Shown here one piece after another: positions 1 to 8,154 of a stretch of 64,000 bases of DNA. Origin of the DNA: Kribbella pratensis (lineage in GTDB: Bacteria; Actinomycetota; Actinomycetes; Propionibacteriales; Kribbellaceae); contig NZ_SODU01000004.1 of NCBI RefSeq assembly GCF_004366075.1, positions 678,839 through 742,838 of the forward strand, in the 5' to 3' direction. Both the position numbers and the translations under genes were made by a program. How positions within the stretch are numbered: the first letter of the stretch is position 1; each line of letters begins with the position of its first letter. The notes below the pieces were generated by a model. The model searched no databases. It was not told the DNA's origin and saw only the letters and a list, made by a program, of their open reading frames with translations.

Positions 1-1
1 G

Positions 2-240
2 TTCTGCGACTACCGGACGAACGCCGCCATCTACCCGGCCTGGCAAGCGCGGCTGCGCCGTGACCAGCCCAGAACACTGATCTTCTGGGGGCAGGGCGAC
101 ATCTTCTTCATCTCCCGGATCCAGTCCGACGCAGGTATGGCGGCCGGTAAAGGCCGAGGCTCGGACCCGACACAGAATCTGCGAAGGCCTCGACTGAACT
201 CGTCGCGTTCCTCGCGTTTCTCCCCGTCCGCCGAGGCTGC
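2..240 (+). pseudogene. alpha/beta hydrolase fragment, truncated
   Basis: The frame starting at base 2 reads FCDYRTNAAIYPAWQ and then TLIFWGQGDIFF, the end of the core of an alpha/beta hydrolase, where a beta strand is followed by the loop that carries the acidic residue. After about base 115 the similarity stops. The reading continues through unrelated sequence into the convergent sigma-factor gene. The C-terminal part with the catalytic His expected in this family (usually a GHF-like motif) is absent. The upstream part is outside the window, so a complete gene cannot be excluded there, but the 3' end is lost. Family assignment is from memory of the motif. Confidence 0.5.
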
Positions 241-909
241 TCACGCGATCTGTTGCTCCGCCAGGTAGCCGGCTTCGACCAGAGCGGTCCGCAGCTTGCG
301 GCGGGCGTCGAACATCATCTTGTAGATCGCGTTGTGCGTCGCTCCGAGCTGATCGGCGAGCACGTCCGTGGGCATTCCGTTCAGCACAAGAGCAACAAAG
401 ACAACCCGTTGCTTCGCCGTCAGCTTCTCGTCGACGGCGCGATGCACGGCGTTCATCAGATCCCGGCTCTCCGCATGCGACTCAGGTTCGATGCCGAGTC
501 GTGCCGGAAGACGCTCCCAGTCCTCGTCGTCGAACGCGACGGCCGCCCGCTGCCAGAAATGCCGGTTGATCTTCGCGGCTACGTCGAAGATCACGAACTT
601 GTACGCCCATGTGGTGAACTTGCAGTCGCCCCGGAACGTGCCGACCTTCCCGCAGATCGTCAGGAGGGCATCCGCGGCCGCCTGGTGCGCGATGTCGTCC
701 AACTCCGGGCCGGCGAGCCGCAGTCGGGCTGCACGCCGCGCGACCTCCGACCTTGCCGCCCGCAGGAGAACGTCGTACAAGCGACGACTCGCGACTTCAC
801 GCTGATCTCCGCACCCGCTCAGGTCGCGGACCCAGACCTGGTTCTCTCCCGCGACCTCTGGAGAGACGACCCGCACCTGCGTCAACGACTCGGAACTCTC
901 TCTCTTCAC
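241..909 (-). CDS. ECF-type RNA polymerase sigma factor
   Basis: A protein of 222 residues from a GTG start at 909, which has GGGAG six bases upstream. The open frame runs further up to 1017, but that extension lacks a comparable ribosome binding site. Region 2 is seen in ELDDIAHQAAADALLTI and TFRGDCKFTTWAYKF, which correspond to core-polymerase and -10 recognition helices. Region 4 is seen near the C-terminus as LTAKQRVVFVALVLNGM followed by an HTH ending NAIYKMMFDARRKLR. It should direct polymerase to stress or envelope promoters. A small ZAS-like protein that could be its anti-sigma factor lies 2.4 kb upstream on the same strand, at 3325-3558, not next to it as is usual. Confidence 0.85.
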   Translation of the reverse strand: MKRESSESLTQVRVVSPEVAGENQVWVRDLSGCGDQREVASRRLYDVLLRAARSEVARRAARLRLAGPELDDIAHQAAADALLTICGKVGTFRGDCKFTTWAYKFVIFDVAAKINRHFWQRAAVAFDDEDWERLPARLGIEPESHAESRDLMNAVHRAVDEKLTAKQRVVFVALVLNGMPTDVLADQLGATHNAIYKMMFDARRKLRTALVEAGYLAEQQIA

Positions 910-1087
910 TGGAATCTCCCGCGACCAACGCACTGTAACAACTACAGGTCCGGCACGTCCGCGCCGACCGATGAACCGATGACATGGACGATACAGTCCA
1001 TTCGTAGCTCCGTCCAATCATCACAACCGCTAAGCCCAACAGACGAATGCAGGTCCATCTGCCATCGCGGAACTGGTCTATATCGTC

Positions 1088-1708
1088 CTATTCAATCACA
1101 GCGTCATGAGGGAGTCGTAGATCCAGTCCGGCCAACGGACCCCCCGGCTGCTGCAAGGCGCTGCCCGTCGACAGGCTCCCCAGGTCGACCGCGGCGTATC
1201 CGATGTCGTCGATGAGGGAGCTGACCGCCGACCGGGCCTCCGCGTCGTCGCCGGACAGGAACATGACCCGCCGCCCGGCCGCGCTCGCGGGCGGCAGTGC
1301 GAGTACTGACGCCGGCAACGTGCAGAACGCCTTGACCACCCTGGCCCCAGCGGCGGAAGCCTGGACGACCTCGCTCGAGCTGAGCCCGCCAAGGTCGTGC
1401 GGTTGCGGCAGACGAAGGTGGCTCGCCTGTGCCGTGGCGTCGACGAGGATCCGACCGTGCCACGGCGGCAACTGCTCGACTAACGGGACGACCATGTGCC
1501 ACGGAACCGCGAGGACCACGAGGTCCGCGGCCGCGACAGCACTCGTCTCAAGGGCACTCGCCTTCGGGCCGAGGTTTTCCACCACCGAGTCCAGGGTTAC
1601 CGGACTGCGGCTGTTGCACAGTACGACGTGCCGCCCCGAGGCGACGACATGTGCAGCCAGGGCTCGTCCCACCGCACCGGAGCCCACGATGCCGATCGGC
1701 GCTGCCAT
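1088..1708 (-). CDS. NADPH-dependent F420 reductase-like (NPR) oxidoreductase
   Basis: 206 residues, cytosolic. The N-terminus IGIVGSGAVGRALAAHV is a Rossmann GxGxxG dinucleotide-binding loop, and DLVVLAVPW is the typical end of the next strand in the COG2085 family (F420H2:NADP+ reductase-like and related dehydrogenases). GARVVKAFCTLPA matches the family position normally reading VVKAFN. The substrate cannot be read from sequence; NADP or coenzyme F420 hydride transfer is the family role. AGGTGG precedes the ATG by six bases. It lies between the sigma-factor gene and a hypothetical gene, all on the minus strand. Confidence 0.75.
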   Translation of the reverse strand: MAAPIGIVGSGAVGRALAAHVVASGRHVVLCNSRSPVTLDSVVENLGPKASALETSAVAAADLVVLAVPWHMVVPLVEQLPPWHGRILVDATAQASHLRLPQPHDLGGLSSSEVVQASAAGARVVKAFCTLPASVLALPPASAAGRRVMFLSGDDAEARSAVSSLIDDIGYAAVDLGSLSTGSALQQPGGPLAGLDLRLPHDAVIE

Positions 1709-1738
1709 CGATGACCACCTGCCCCTTGGTCGCGGACG

Positions 1739-2068
1739 CTATTCGTAGTGGCCTTCGAACGTCACGCCATCGTTGAGCCCGGTGAACCTGAGCCCGACGA
1801 TCCGTGCGCCATCGACCATCCAGCGCAGCGCATAGCAGGCTCGATAGGACGGCGGCCAGAACGAGCAGAACCTGCCCTGGTCGTCGACATACCACTCGCC
1901 GGCGCTGTCGCCGCCGCGTTCGGTATAGGTCGTCTTGCCGTCGCTCGCGAAGATCTGAGTTGCTCCGTCGCCGTACACCAACCGGCCGGCAGTCACCGCC
2001 TTCGGGATATCGGCAGCCGCAACCGCCGCGCCGTCCTCGGCCTGAATCCCCTGTAATACGTCACTCAT
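1739..2068 (-). CDS. hypothetical protein, 109 aa
   Basis: Not recognised. The chosen ATG at 2068 has GGAAGG nine bases upstream. An earlier ATG at 2077 is too close to that site, and the open frame up to 2188 lacks support. The protein has a mixed N-terminal helix and then an apparently beta-rich half with aromatic and Cys residues (FCSFWPPSYRACYALRW), ending GVTFEGHYE. There is no signal peptide or membrane segment. It may be a small stress-associated beta-sheet domain, but that is only a guess from composition. Confidence 0.55.
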   Translation of the reverse strand: MSDVLQGIQAEDGAAVAAADIPKAVTAGRLVYGDGATQIFASDGKTTYTERGGDSAGEWYVDDQGRFCSFWPPSYRACYALRWMVDGARIVGLRFTGLNDGVTFEGHYE

Positions 2069-2157
2069 CGCGCCCATCGCCTTCCATCCTCGACTTGCCT
2101 TCGATGCATTGGTGGCCACCGACGCACGCAGGCTTACTGCGCGAAGAGCACAGCATT

Positions 2158-2194
2158 GAGGGCGTGCCCATCGCTCAGCGATGGACACGCCCTC
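2158..2194. terminator. hairpin terminator downstream of msrA
   Basis: Arms GAGGGCGTG...CCATCGC and GCGATGG...CACGCCCTC pair over about 16 of 17 positions around a tiny loop. The hairpin sits just past the msrA stop codon on the minus strand. There is no T tract, as is common for actinobacterial terminators. Confidence 0.7.
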
Positions 2195-2205
2195 GGGTCA
2201 GACAC

Positions 2206-2754
2206 TCAGGCGGTGGCGCGGCGTGGAAGGACCCAGTTCGGACGTGCGAAGTGGCAGGTATACCCGGCCGGGTACTTGATCAGGTAGTCCTGGTGCTCGG
2301 GCTCGGCCTCCCAGAACGGGCCCGCGGGCTCGATCGTCGTCACCGCCTTGCCCGGCCACAGCCCTGACGCGTCGACGTCGGCGATCGTGTCGCGGGCCAC
2401 CTTCTCCTGCTCCGGCGTGAGCGGAAAGATCGCCGAACGGTAGCTGGTGCCGATGTCGTTGCCCTGCCGGTTCAGCGTCGACGGGTCGTGGATCTGGAAG
2501 AAGAACGCCAGGATGTCGCGGTACGTCGTCCGCGCCGGGTCGAAAACGATCTCGACCGCCTCTGCGTGCCCGGGATGATTGCGGTACGTCGCGTGATCGT
2601 TCTGGCCGCCGGTGTACCCGACACGCGTGTCGAGCACGCCGGGCTGCCGGCGGATCAGATCCTCCATACCCCAGAAACACCCGCCGGCGAGAACCGCGGT
2701 CTCGATGCCCGGCCTGCGGGTGATCTCGCCGCTGTCCTGAATTCCGCTGGTCAT
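2206..2754 (-). CDS. msrA: peptide methionine sulfoxide reductase MsrA
   Basis: 182 residues. It reduces methionine-S-sulfoxide in proteins. The active-site motif GCFWG is at residues 25-29 with catalytic Cys26, followed by [12 protein letters not shown] and the conserved [11 protein letters not shown] and [14 protein letters not shown] blocks of the family. No recycling CGC motif is evident near the C-terminus (it ends WVLPRRATA), so the resolving mechanism is unclear. Its ATG overlaps the stop of msrB by four bases (ATGA), so the two are translationally coupled. The longer open frame upstream lies inside msrB and is ignored. Confidence 0.95.
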   Translation of the reverse strand: MTSGIQDSGEITRRPGIETAVLAGGCFWGMEDLIRRQPGVLDTRVGYTGGQNDHATYRNHPGHAEAVEIVFDPARTTYRDILAFFFQIHDPSTLNRQGNDIGTSYRSAIFPLTPEQEKVARDTIADVDASGLWPGKAVTTIEPAGPFWEAEPEHQDYLIKYPAGYTCHFARPNWVLPRRATA

Positions 2755-3221
2755 GATGCGCGCTCCTGCGTACTGGTGGCCTCGAACAGTGACCGGTACT
2801 CGCCGTACCCCTGCGCCTCGAGCTCTGCGACCGGGACGAAGCGCAGCGCGGCGGAGTTCATGCAGTACCGCTGACCGCCGGCGTTGACCGGACCGTCGTC
2901 GAACACGTGGCCGAGGTGGCTGCCGGCGCCGGTGGACAGGGCCTCCGTGCGGATCATCCCGTACGACCTGTCGGTCTCCGTACGGACGGCATCCGCCGAG
3001 ATCGGCCTGGTGAAGCTCGGCCACCCGGTGCCGCTGTCGTACTTGTCGGTCGACGAGAACAGCGGCTGTCCGGAGACAACATCCACGTAGATCCCGGCCT
3101 CGTGGTTGTCCCAGTACTCGTTCCGGAACGCAGGCTCGGTGCCGCCTTCCTGAGTGACGCGGAACTGATGGTCGGTGAGGCGGCTGAGCGCCTCCGAAGT
3201 CTTCCGGTAGTCGTGAGACAC
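2751..3221 (-). CDS. msrB: peptide methionine-R-sulfoxide reductase MsrB
   Basis: 156 residues from a GTG start with AAGGAG five bases upstream. It shows the family signature [11 protein letters not shown], then [11 protein letters not shown] and [11 protein letters not shown] with catalytic Cys120. The two CxxC zinc motifs found in many MsrB proteins are absent ([13 protein letters not shown] where CxxC would lie), so this is the zinc-free form. It is complementary to MsrA, reducing the R epimer. It is the first gene of the pair and is preceded by a 103-base gap after the small ZAS-like gene. Confidence 0.95.
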   Translation of the reverse strand: MSHDYRKTSEALSRLTDHQFRVTQEGGTEPAFRNEYWDNHEAGIYVDVVSGQPLFSSTDKYDSGTGWPSFTRPISADAVRTETDRSYGMIRTEALSTGAGSHLGHVFDDGPVNAGGQRYCMNSAALRFVPVAELEAQGYGEYRSLFEATSTQERAS

Positions 3222-3324
3222 GATTTCTCCTTGTCTGACGCCGCTGGCTGCGCCGTCACCATGTACAACACCATGGGCGATCGATTTGGTCCCGAGTTCC
3301 GCAGGAGCCACCGTGACCGCGATC

Positions 3325-3558
3325 TCAGTCCGGAGGAAGTTCAGCTTCCTGTACGGCGGCCAGCAGTCCGTCGACATCCTCCGCACAGGCTTCACAGGCG
3401 GCCAGGTGCGCGGCCACGCCCGGATAGTGCTGGGCGGCGTCGACACCTGCCGCAAGCAGCTCGGCGTACAGGTGCATGACAGCCATCGCCTCATCGCACC
3501 CCACGTCACGCGGGTCAGTCGCCAGAAACCGCTCGATCCTCTCCCGCGACCCAGTCAT
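3325..3558 (-). CDS. small zinc-finger protein, possible anti-sigma factor
   Basis: 77 residues. The last third contains [19 protein letters not shown], an H-x3-C-x2-C arrangement like the zinc anti-sigma (ZAS / zf-HC2) fold, and an earlier Cys in [14 protein letters not shown]. There is no transmembrane helix, so it would be soluble and could be redox-responsive. It is upstream of msrB on the same strand. The likely partner sigma factor is at 241-909. The functional link is inferred from the motif and from such small proteins usually accompanying ECF sigma genes. Confidence 0.6.
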   Translation of the reverse strand: MTGSRERIERFLATDPRDVGCDEAMAVMHLYAELLAAGVDAAQHYPGVAAHLAACEACAEDVDGLLAAVQEAELPPD

Positions 3559-3744
3559 GACCTTTCACCTCTATCCATCTGTGACCAGCAGCCCATTCTG
3601 ATAACCGTTAGTGGTCGTGCGGCTCGGAATCTTACGCCCTGCACCGAACTCGACCTGCGTGGTAAGACGTCGAGGGTGTGGTGCCGCCGACACATGTGAA
3701 CAGAAAGTTCGGTGTAAGCGACAGCTGGATACAAGGAAGTGCCG

Positions 3745-4101
3745 GCTGAGGGCAATTGTGGTGACGGACGAGAGTGCGGGGACGGGGGGATGACGCTGGC
3801 CGAGCGTCCCCGGCCGACGCCGGCGATCAACGACGTGGTCGTCGAGATCCACGCCTCGGGCTACGTTCCGACCGAGCTGACGTGGCCGTCGACCTGGACC
3901 GATCGCGCCGACCGCAACCGGACACCGTCGGTCCCGGGGCACGAGCTGGCCTGGTGGATCAGTTTCGGCCGCCAGGCCCGCAGTGGTCAGCTCGAGTGCA
4001 GGAACCTCATGATCGCCTGCGGCAGGTGCATGGCCATCTCGTCTGCGGTCGGGTCGGGCGGGGTCTGGATCGTCATCTGGCACCTTCCAGGTCGGGGGTG
4101 A
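3745..4101 (+). pseudogene. NADP-dependent zinc-type oxidoreductase remnant
   Basis: Starting at a CTG at 3745 with AAGGAA seven bases upstream, one frame reads RAIVVTDESAGTGG and then stops. One base out of phase the reading continues MTLAERPRPTPAINDVVVEI and HASGYVPTELTWPSTWTDRA up to PGHELA at about 3951. This is the N-terminal domain of an MDR-family NADP-dependent oxidoreductase. The phase change falls in a run of six G at 3784-3789; a seventh G would restore the frame. After PGHELA the similarity ends, so the gene is both frameshifted and 3'-truncated. Confidence 0.7.
3987..4076 (-). CDS. possible 29-aa peptide or N-terminal gene fragment
   Basis: A short frame, MTIQTPPDPTADEMAMHLP onward to HSS, begins at an ATG with GGAAGG six bases upstream, a better ribosome binding site than chance usually gives. 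It ends inside the oxidoreductase remnant on the other strand. It may be the surviving start of a regulator whose remainder was deleted, as helix-rich starts of this kind occur in MarR-like proteins, or a chance frame. No function can be assigned. Confidence 0.25.
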   Translation of the reverse strand: MTIQTPPDPTADEMAMHLPQAIMRFLHSS

Positions 4102-4125
4102 AGAGCAGGTTGTCGTAAGTCAGGA

Positions 4126-4383
4126 CTACGCCAACGGGAGGATCGGGTGCGTCATTCCCGGCGCATCGAGGCAGTACATGCCGCGCCGTTCACTGAGCAT
4201 CAGCAAGATCGTGTCGCAGTCCCTGCACCGAGCCACCGTGCCAGGCCCGGACGCGTACACCGCCATCTCGGCCACCACACCGGTCTTCCCGCAACCGGTG
4301 CACTGGTATCCCATGGTCGTCAGGTCTCGCGCGAAAAGATCATGCATGACGCCCGCTATCGCGTTGCCGTCGAGAGGTTGCAT
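4126..4383 (-). CDS. DUF6510-like zinc-ribbon protein
   Basis: 85 residues from an ATG at 4383 with AGGAGG nine bases upstream; a GTG at 4392 in frame is too close to that site. The start LDGNAIAGVMHDLF and two CxxC knuckles (CTGCG and CRDC) separated by about 25 residues form a zinc ribbon. This family usually sits beside a sulfite-oxidase-like molybdoenzyme and a ferredoxin reductase, exactly as here. Its ATG lies five bases past the original stop of the reductase frame (4389-4391). Function unknown; it may serve the neighbouring redox pair. Confidence 0.75.
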   Translation of the reverse strand: MQPLDGNAIAGVMHDLFARDLTTMGYQCTGCGKTGVVAEMAVYASGPGTVARCRDCDTILLMLSERRGMYCLDAPGMTHPILPLA

Positions 4384-4388
4384 TGTCC

Positions 4389-5067
4389 TCACCCTCCTGT
4401 CCCGCCGAAGCGTTCGGTCCGGATCCGTCCCGGGTCATGCCCCAAAGCAACCATGCCTGCAGCCGGCCAGGAGTGCCGGGTCGATGCGTCCGCGGTAGCC
4501 ACGCCAGTCGTCCGGAGCCTCGCGAGTCAAGGTGACCGACACATCGACGAGGTCGTCGGCAGCCAGCTTGATGAGTTCCTCACGGTAGATCAACAACTCC
4601 AGCGACCGCGCCGAGCACAGCAGCCGGACAGGCACCCGGCTCCCGCTCGCGCGGTGATGCCGCAGCATCGACCGAAAGGGCACCAGTCCTGATCCGCCGG
4701 CGACCAGGAACAACGGTCCACCGAGTTCGTTGTCCCAGGCAAAGTATCCGCCGACCGGGCCCCGCAACTCGATTTCGTCGCCTGGCCGCAACTCGTCCAC
4801 CAGGTACGGCGACACCTCACCGTCGTCGAGTCGCTCCACTGTGAGCGACACGTACGCGTCCTCAGGCGCCGACCCGATCGAATAGCTTCGCTCGGTCTGA
4901 TACCCGTCGGGTGCCGTCAGCCGTACGTCGACGTGCTGGCCGGCGCGGTGCCCGGGCCAATCCTGGATGGCAACGGCGATGGTCGTCACCCGCGGAGTCT
5001 CGACGGTCTTCGAGACCACCGTCCCGGTCTGCCACGTCAGTCGCCTTGGTAGCGCTGCTCTTTCCAC
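4389..5067 (-). pseudogene. ferredoxin--NADP(H) reductase-like flavoprotein with internal deletion/frameshift
   Basis: From a GTG at 5067 (GGAG four bases upstream, overlapping the end of the previous gene) the frame encodes an FNR-type FAD domain (RSYSIGS binds FAD) and the start of the NAD(P) domain (LFLVAGGSGLVPFRSML). It reads through to a stop at 4435 after GRIDPALLAGCRHG. In another frame immediately after, MVALGHDPGRIRTERFGG ends at 4389, which is the expected C-terminus of the family. About 25-35 codons, including the CGPT-type nicotinamide motif, are missing at the junction near 4450. The 210-residue product, if made, would lack the end of the NAD(P)H site. Confidence 0.75.
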
Positions 5068-5633
5068 GGGTCTCCATAGTTGTGATAGCCGAACATCTCC
5101 CAGAACCCGGGCTGATCCGCTTGGCGTAGCTCCAGGCCACGGATCCATTTCGCGCTCTTCCAGAAGTACAGGTGCGGCACGAGAAGGCGTGCCGGCCCAC
5201 CGTGTTCCGGGTCGAGCGGCTGTCCGTCGTACTCGTCGACGACCCAAGCCTTTCCACCCCGCAGGTCCGCCAGTGGGACGTTGGTCGTGTAGCCGCCGTC
5301 GCAGAACGCCAACGCATGGGACGCCTGGGTCGGCGCCGCATCGAGCAAGGTGTCGAGCGAGACGCCCGACCAGGTCGTGTCCAGCTTCGTCCACTTCGTC
5401 ACACAATGGATGTCGACGGTGATGTTCTCGTGCGGCAACGCCCGGAACGCCTGCCACGACCAGGAGACCGGCCGGTTCACGAGTCCACGGACCGTGAAGT
5501 CCCACGTGTCCAGTGGCGTGTACGGAGTCGGCCCGGCCGACAACACCGGAAAGTCCCGGGTCACGTACTGCCCAGGCGGAACCCGCGCCGAATCCGTAGG
5601 ACGCCGCCCGACGAACCCTCTGCTGACAGCCAT
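5037..5633 (-). CDS. sulfite-oxidase-like molybdopterin oxidoreductase
   Basis: 198 residues with the oxidoreductase molybdopterin-binding fold. HCVTKWTKLDTTWSGV carries Cys77, the expected ligand of the molybdenum, and the protein ends FGYHNYGDPWKEQRY as is usual for the small MsrP-like/YedY-like group without a haem domain. No Tat signal is visible, so it is probably cytosolic, in contrast to MsrP. It is coupled to dps upstream (TGATG overlap at 5633) and overlaps the flavoprotein gene downstream, which probably supplied electrons. With that partner damaged, its electron source is uncertain. Substrate unknown; sulfoxide or sulfite chemistry is plausible next to msrAB. Confidence 0.85.
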   Translation of the reverse strand: MAVSRGFVGRRPTDSARVPPGQYVTRDFPVLSAGPTPYTPLDTWDFTVRGLVNRPVSWSWQAFRALPHENITVDIHCVTKWTKLDTTWSGVSLDTLLDAAPTQASHALAFCDGGYTTNVPLADLRGGKAWVVDEYDGQPLDPEHGGPARLLVPHLYFWKSAKWIRGLELRQADQPGFWEMFGYHNYGDPWKEQRYQGD

Positions 5634-6130
5634 CAGGCCTTCTCACCGAGCTGCGCACGCAGCATCCACTGGTGCTTCTCGAGCATCCCGACAACCCTGA
5701 CCAGTACGTCCTGCGTGACCAGGTCCGCCGCACCGACCGATCCCAGCCGCTCACGAATCCGCTCGGAGACGGCCGCGACCCGCCGACCCAGCTCCCAGAC
5801 GACCGCATGATCAGCCAGCGACCGCACCGCGACAGGCTCGACACGCGACCCCGCCGCAACCGCCGAACTCTGCCCGTCAGGAACGACTCCCAACGTCACC
5901 GCGCGTTCAGCAACAACGTCCGCTAGCTCGCGCCAGTCCCCGACCAGCTCGTCGAGGAACACATGCACACCATGCGCAGCCGCCCCCACCACACTCCAGT
6001 GCAACTGTTTGCCGATGAGCGACAGATCGATCAGGTCCTGCAGCACGACCTGCAGCTCCCCACCGACTGCCGCCCGCTCGTTCGGATTGTCCAGCGGCGG
6101 CAACTGCACCGAGTTCGCAACAGATTCCAT
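5633..6130 (-). CDS. dps: Dps-family ferritin-like DNA-binding protein
   Basis: About 165 residues from the second of two close ATG codons, which has GGGGAGG seven bases upstream. The Dps ferroxidase pattern is seen in LSLIGKQLHWSVVGAAAHGV (His), LDELVGDWRELAD and VAERAVTLG (acidic ligands). Dps dodecamers oxidise and store iron using peroxide and bind the nucleoid under stress. It is first in a coupled set with the molybdoenzyme, flavoprotein and DUF6510 gene, suggesting joint oxidative-stress expression. Confidence 0.88.
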   Translation of the reverse strand: MESVANSVQLPPLDNPNERAAVGGELQVVLQDLIDLSLIGKQLHWSVVGAAAHGVHVFLDELVGDWRELADVVAERAVTLGVVPDGQSSAVAAGSRVEPVAVRSLADHAVVWELGRRVAAVSERIRERLGSVGAADLVTQDVLVRVVGMLEKHQWMLRAQLGEKA

Positions 6131-6203
6131 AGACATACCTCCCCAGTGTCACGACCACCACCGGACCTTTCCTCGGCAGCCGGACAATCCTCCTCGGGAG
6201 CCG

Positions 6204-6551
6204 TCAGAACCCAGCCGGGCGCTCGCCCGCCACGAGCTGGTAGGAGTCGGTGACGAGCTGCTTCACCAGTTTCTCGTCGACCGTGTCCCCGCCTTCCACA
6301 GTGATCCAGTGCTTCTTGTTCATGTGATAGCCGGGGGTGATGTCCGCGTACTGCCCACGGAGGGCCACAGCCTTGTCCGGATCAGCTTTCAGGATCATGA
6401 CAGGGCGCCCCGGCAAGTCCGTCATGAGCATGAAGACCTTGCCGCGGACCTTGTATAGATCCCAGTTGGGGTCGAGACGATGCTCCACGTCGGCCCCGGG
6501 CAGGTTCACGGCGAGGTCGTTTGCGATCCCCTGCAGCTCCAGCGTGTCCAC
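6204..6551 (-). CDS. MmcQ/YjbR family protein
   Basis: 115 residues from a GTG at 6551 with GGAG nine bases upstream; the longer open frame lacks support. It has the compact CyaY-like YjbR fold, with the usual KVFMLM strand, PVMILKADPDKAVALR and the C-terminal YHMNKKHWITVEGG block. Members are small proteins of unclear function, sometimes called DNA-binding. It stands alone on the minus strand, divergent from the plus-strand operon that begins at 6738. Confidence 0.85.
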   Translation of the reverse strand: MDTLELQGIANDLAVNLPGADVEHRLDPNWDLYKVRGKVFMLMTDLPGRPVMILKADPDKAVALRGQYADITPGYHMNKKHWITVEGGDTVDEKLVKQLVTDSYQLVAGERPAGF

Positions 6552-6737
6552 GGCAATCAACTCCGTTCTCGATACGAATGGCCAGGAATCGTAGGCGTCC
6601 TCCTCTGGTGGCGAGATCGGTGTGGATCTTTCGGCTACCCGGAGAGAAGCGGATTGGCCGGCCGTGCGGCGGTAAGAACCAGCGCGGGCCAGACACCAAC
6701 CACTCGCACCACCCACCCCATCGGAGGTTGATTCGCT

Positions 6738-7277
6738 GTGTCACGACTGACTACCCCCTCTCTGGATGACGTTCCTGCAGGCGCGCGGCAGATCCTGGAC
6801 GAGGTTGCTGCGCAGCTCGGATTCGTCCCGGAGATGTTCCGGACGATCGCGTCGAACCCGACCGTCCTAGAGGCCGTCACGAGCTTGCAAGGCACGATGA
6901 GCCGCGTTCTGGACGCCCGGACCCGGCACAGCATCGCTCTGGCCGTTTCTCAAGCCAACGAGTGCAATTACTGCCTGGCCATACACACGTACACGTCGTC
7001 CGAGTTCGGCGGTATGTCGAGCGAAGACATCGACCTCGCCCGCGCCGGGAACGCCGTTGATCCCAAGCGCGCCGCGGCGGCTCGCTTCGCTCGACACGTC
7101 GTCGAGAGTCGCGGACAGGTCAGCGACGCCGACCTCGCAGTTGTCCGGGACGCCGGGTACAGCGACCCAGAGATCCTGGCGATCGTCACGGTCGCGGTGC
7201 AGGCCCTGCTCACCAACTTCATCAACAACGTCAATCAGACCGACGTCGACATCCCCGCCGTCAACGCGGCCGGCTGA
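6738..7277 (+). CDS. carboxymuconolactone decarboxylase / AhpD-like peroxidase-related protein
   Basis: 179 residues from a GTG with GGAGG ten bases upstream. The CMD core has the redox motif ECNYCLAIH, with Cys76, Cys79 and His83 as in AhpD-type alkylhydroperoxidases that relay electrons through a CxxC disulfide. It begins an operon with the ICL/PEP-mutase-like gene six bases downstream and the nitroreductase. A role in peroxide removal fits the neighbourhood, though the natural reductant is unknown. Confidence 0.88.
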   Translation: MSRLTTPSLDDVPAGARQILDEVAAQLGFVPEMFRTIASNPTVLEAVTSLQGTMSRVLDARTRHSIALAVSQANECNYCLAIHTYTSSEFGGMSSEDIDLARAGNAVDPKRAAAARFARHVVESRGQVSDADLAVVRDAGYSDPEILAIVTVAVQALLTNFINNVNQTDVDIPAVNAAG

Positions 7278-7283
7278 CGCGAC

Positions 7284-8153
7284 ATGCCCGGATCCGAACT
7301 GTATGAGCAATTCATGGCACTGCACAGCCGCGACGGTGGCCTCGTCATGCCGAACGCCTGGGACGGACTGTCAGCGTTACTGCTGGCCGACGCCGGCTTC
7401 GAGGCGATCGCGACGTCGTCCGTAGCGCTCGCCGCCACCCTCGGCAGGCCCGACGGACGGCACCAGATCACCCGCGACGATCATCTCGAGCACGCCGGAC
7501 TGCTCGGCCGGCTGACCGGGCTGCCCGTCAACGGCGATTTCGAGGACGGGTACGGCGAGACTCCCGACGATGTCGCGGCGACGGTCGAAGCCGCGGTCGA
7601 GTACGGCCTGGCCGGCATCGGGATCGAGGACACCTCGGGCAACCCCGGCCGACCGATCCGGGACTTCGACGAAGCCGTCGAACGCGTACGTAGCGCCGTC
7701 GACGCGGCCAAGGGACGGATCGTCGTCACCGGCCGAACTGACAACTTCATCCAGGGCCGGCCCGATCTCGACGACACGATCCGGCGCCTGACGGCCTTCG
7801 CCGAGGCGGGCGCGGATGTGCTGTACGCCCCGTACCCACCTGACCTCGACGCGCTCGACAAGATCATCACCGCAGTCGCGCCGACACCGGTGAACGTACT
7901 CGTGTCACCGTCGGACAAGGTCCTGTCCGTCGCCGACCTGCAGAAGGCCGGGGTCAAACGGATCAGCCTGGGTCCGTGGCTGTACGTCCACGCGATGGGG
8001 GCACTCGAAGAAGCCACCAAGGCTCTCGTCGCGGGCGACCTGGCCTCGGCCGCGACCGGCATCAGTTTCGAGCGCGTCGGCGAACTACTTGCCCGCGGCA
8101 AGAACCAGACGAAAACCAAACCAGCCATTGATCGCAAGAAGGAAGCAGATTGA
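7284..8153 (+). CDS. isocitrate lyase/PEP mutase family enzyme
   Basis: 289 residues, a TIM barrel of the ICL/PEPM superfamily. LVMPNAWDGLSALLLADAGF and NGDFEDGYGE (metal-binding acidic cluster near residues 75-83) are typical, and GIGIEDTSG gives another metal-site segment. The Cys of true isocitrate lyases is not evident, which fits the oxaloacetate-hydrolase/2-methylisocitrate-lyase-like branch with C-C or C-P lyase chemistry on 2-oxo acids. The Lys-rich tail (KNQTKTKPAIDRKKEAD) is unusual. It is translated between the AhpD-like gene and the nitroreductase. Confidence 0.85.
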   Translation: MPGSELYEQFMALHSRDGGLVMPNAWDGLSALLLADAGFEAIATSSVALAATLGRPDGRHQITRDDHLEHAGLLGRLTGLPVNGDFEDGYGETPDDVAATVEAAVEYGLAGIGIEDTSGNPGRPIRDFDEAVERVRSAVDAAKGRIVVTGRTDNFIQGRPDLDDTIRRLTAFAEAGADVLYAPYPPDLDALDKIITAVAPTPVNVLVSPSDKVLSVADLQKAGVKRISLGPWLYVHAMGALEEATKALVAGDLASAATGISFERVGELLARGKNQTKTKPAIDRKKEAD

Positions 8154-8154
8154 C

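Noticed and set aside
253-1215. Long plus-strand frame of 320 residues over the sigma-factor gene
   Set aside because: It is the antisense shadow of the sigma gene, with Arg/Pro-rich sequence and no family motif.
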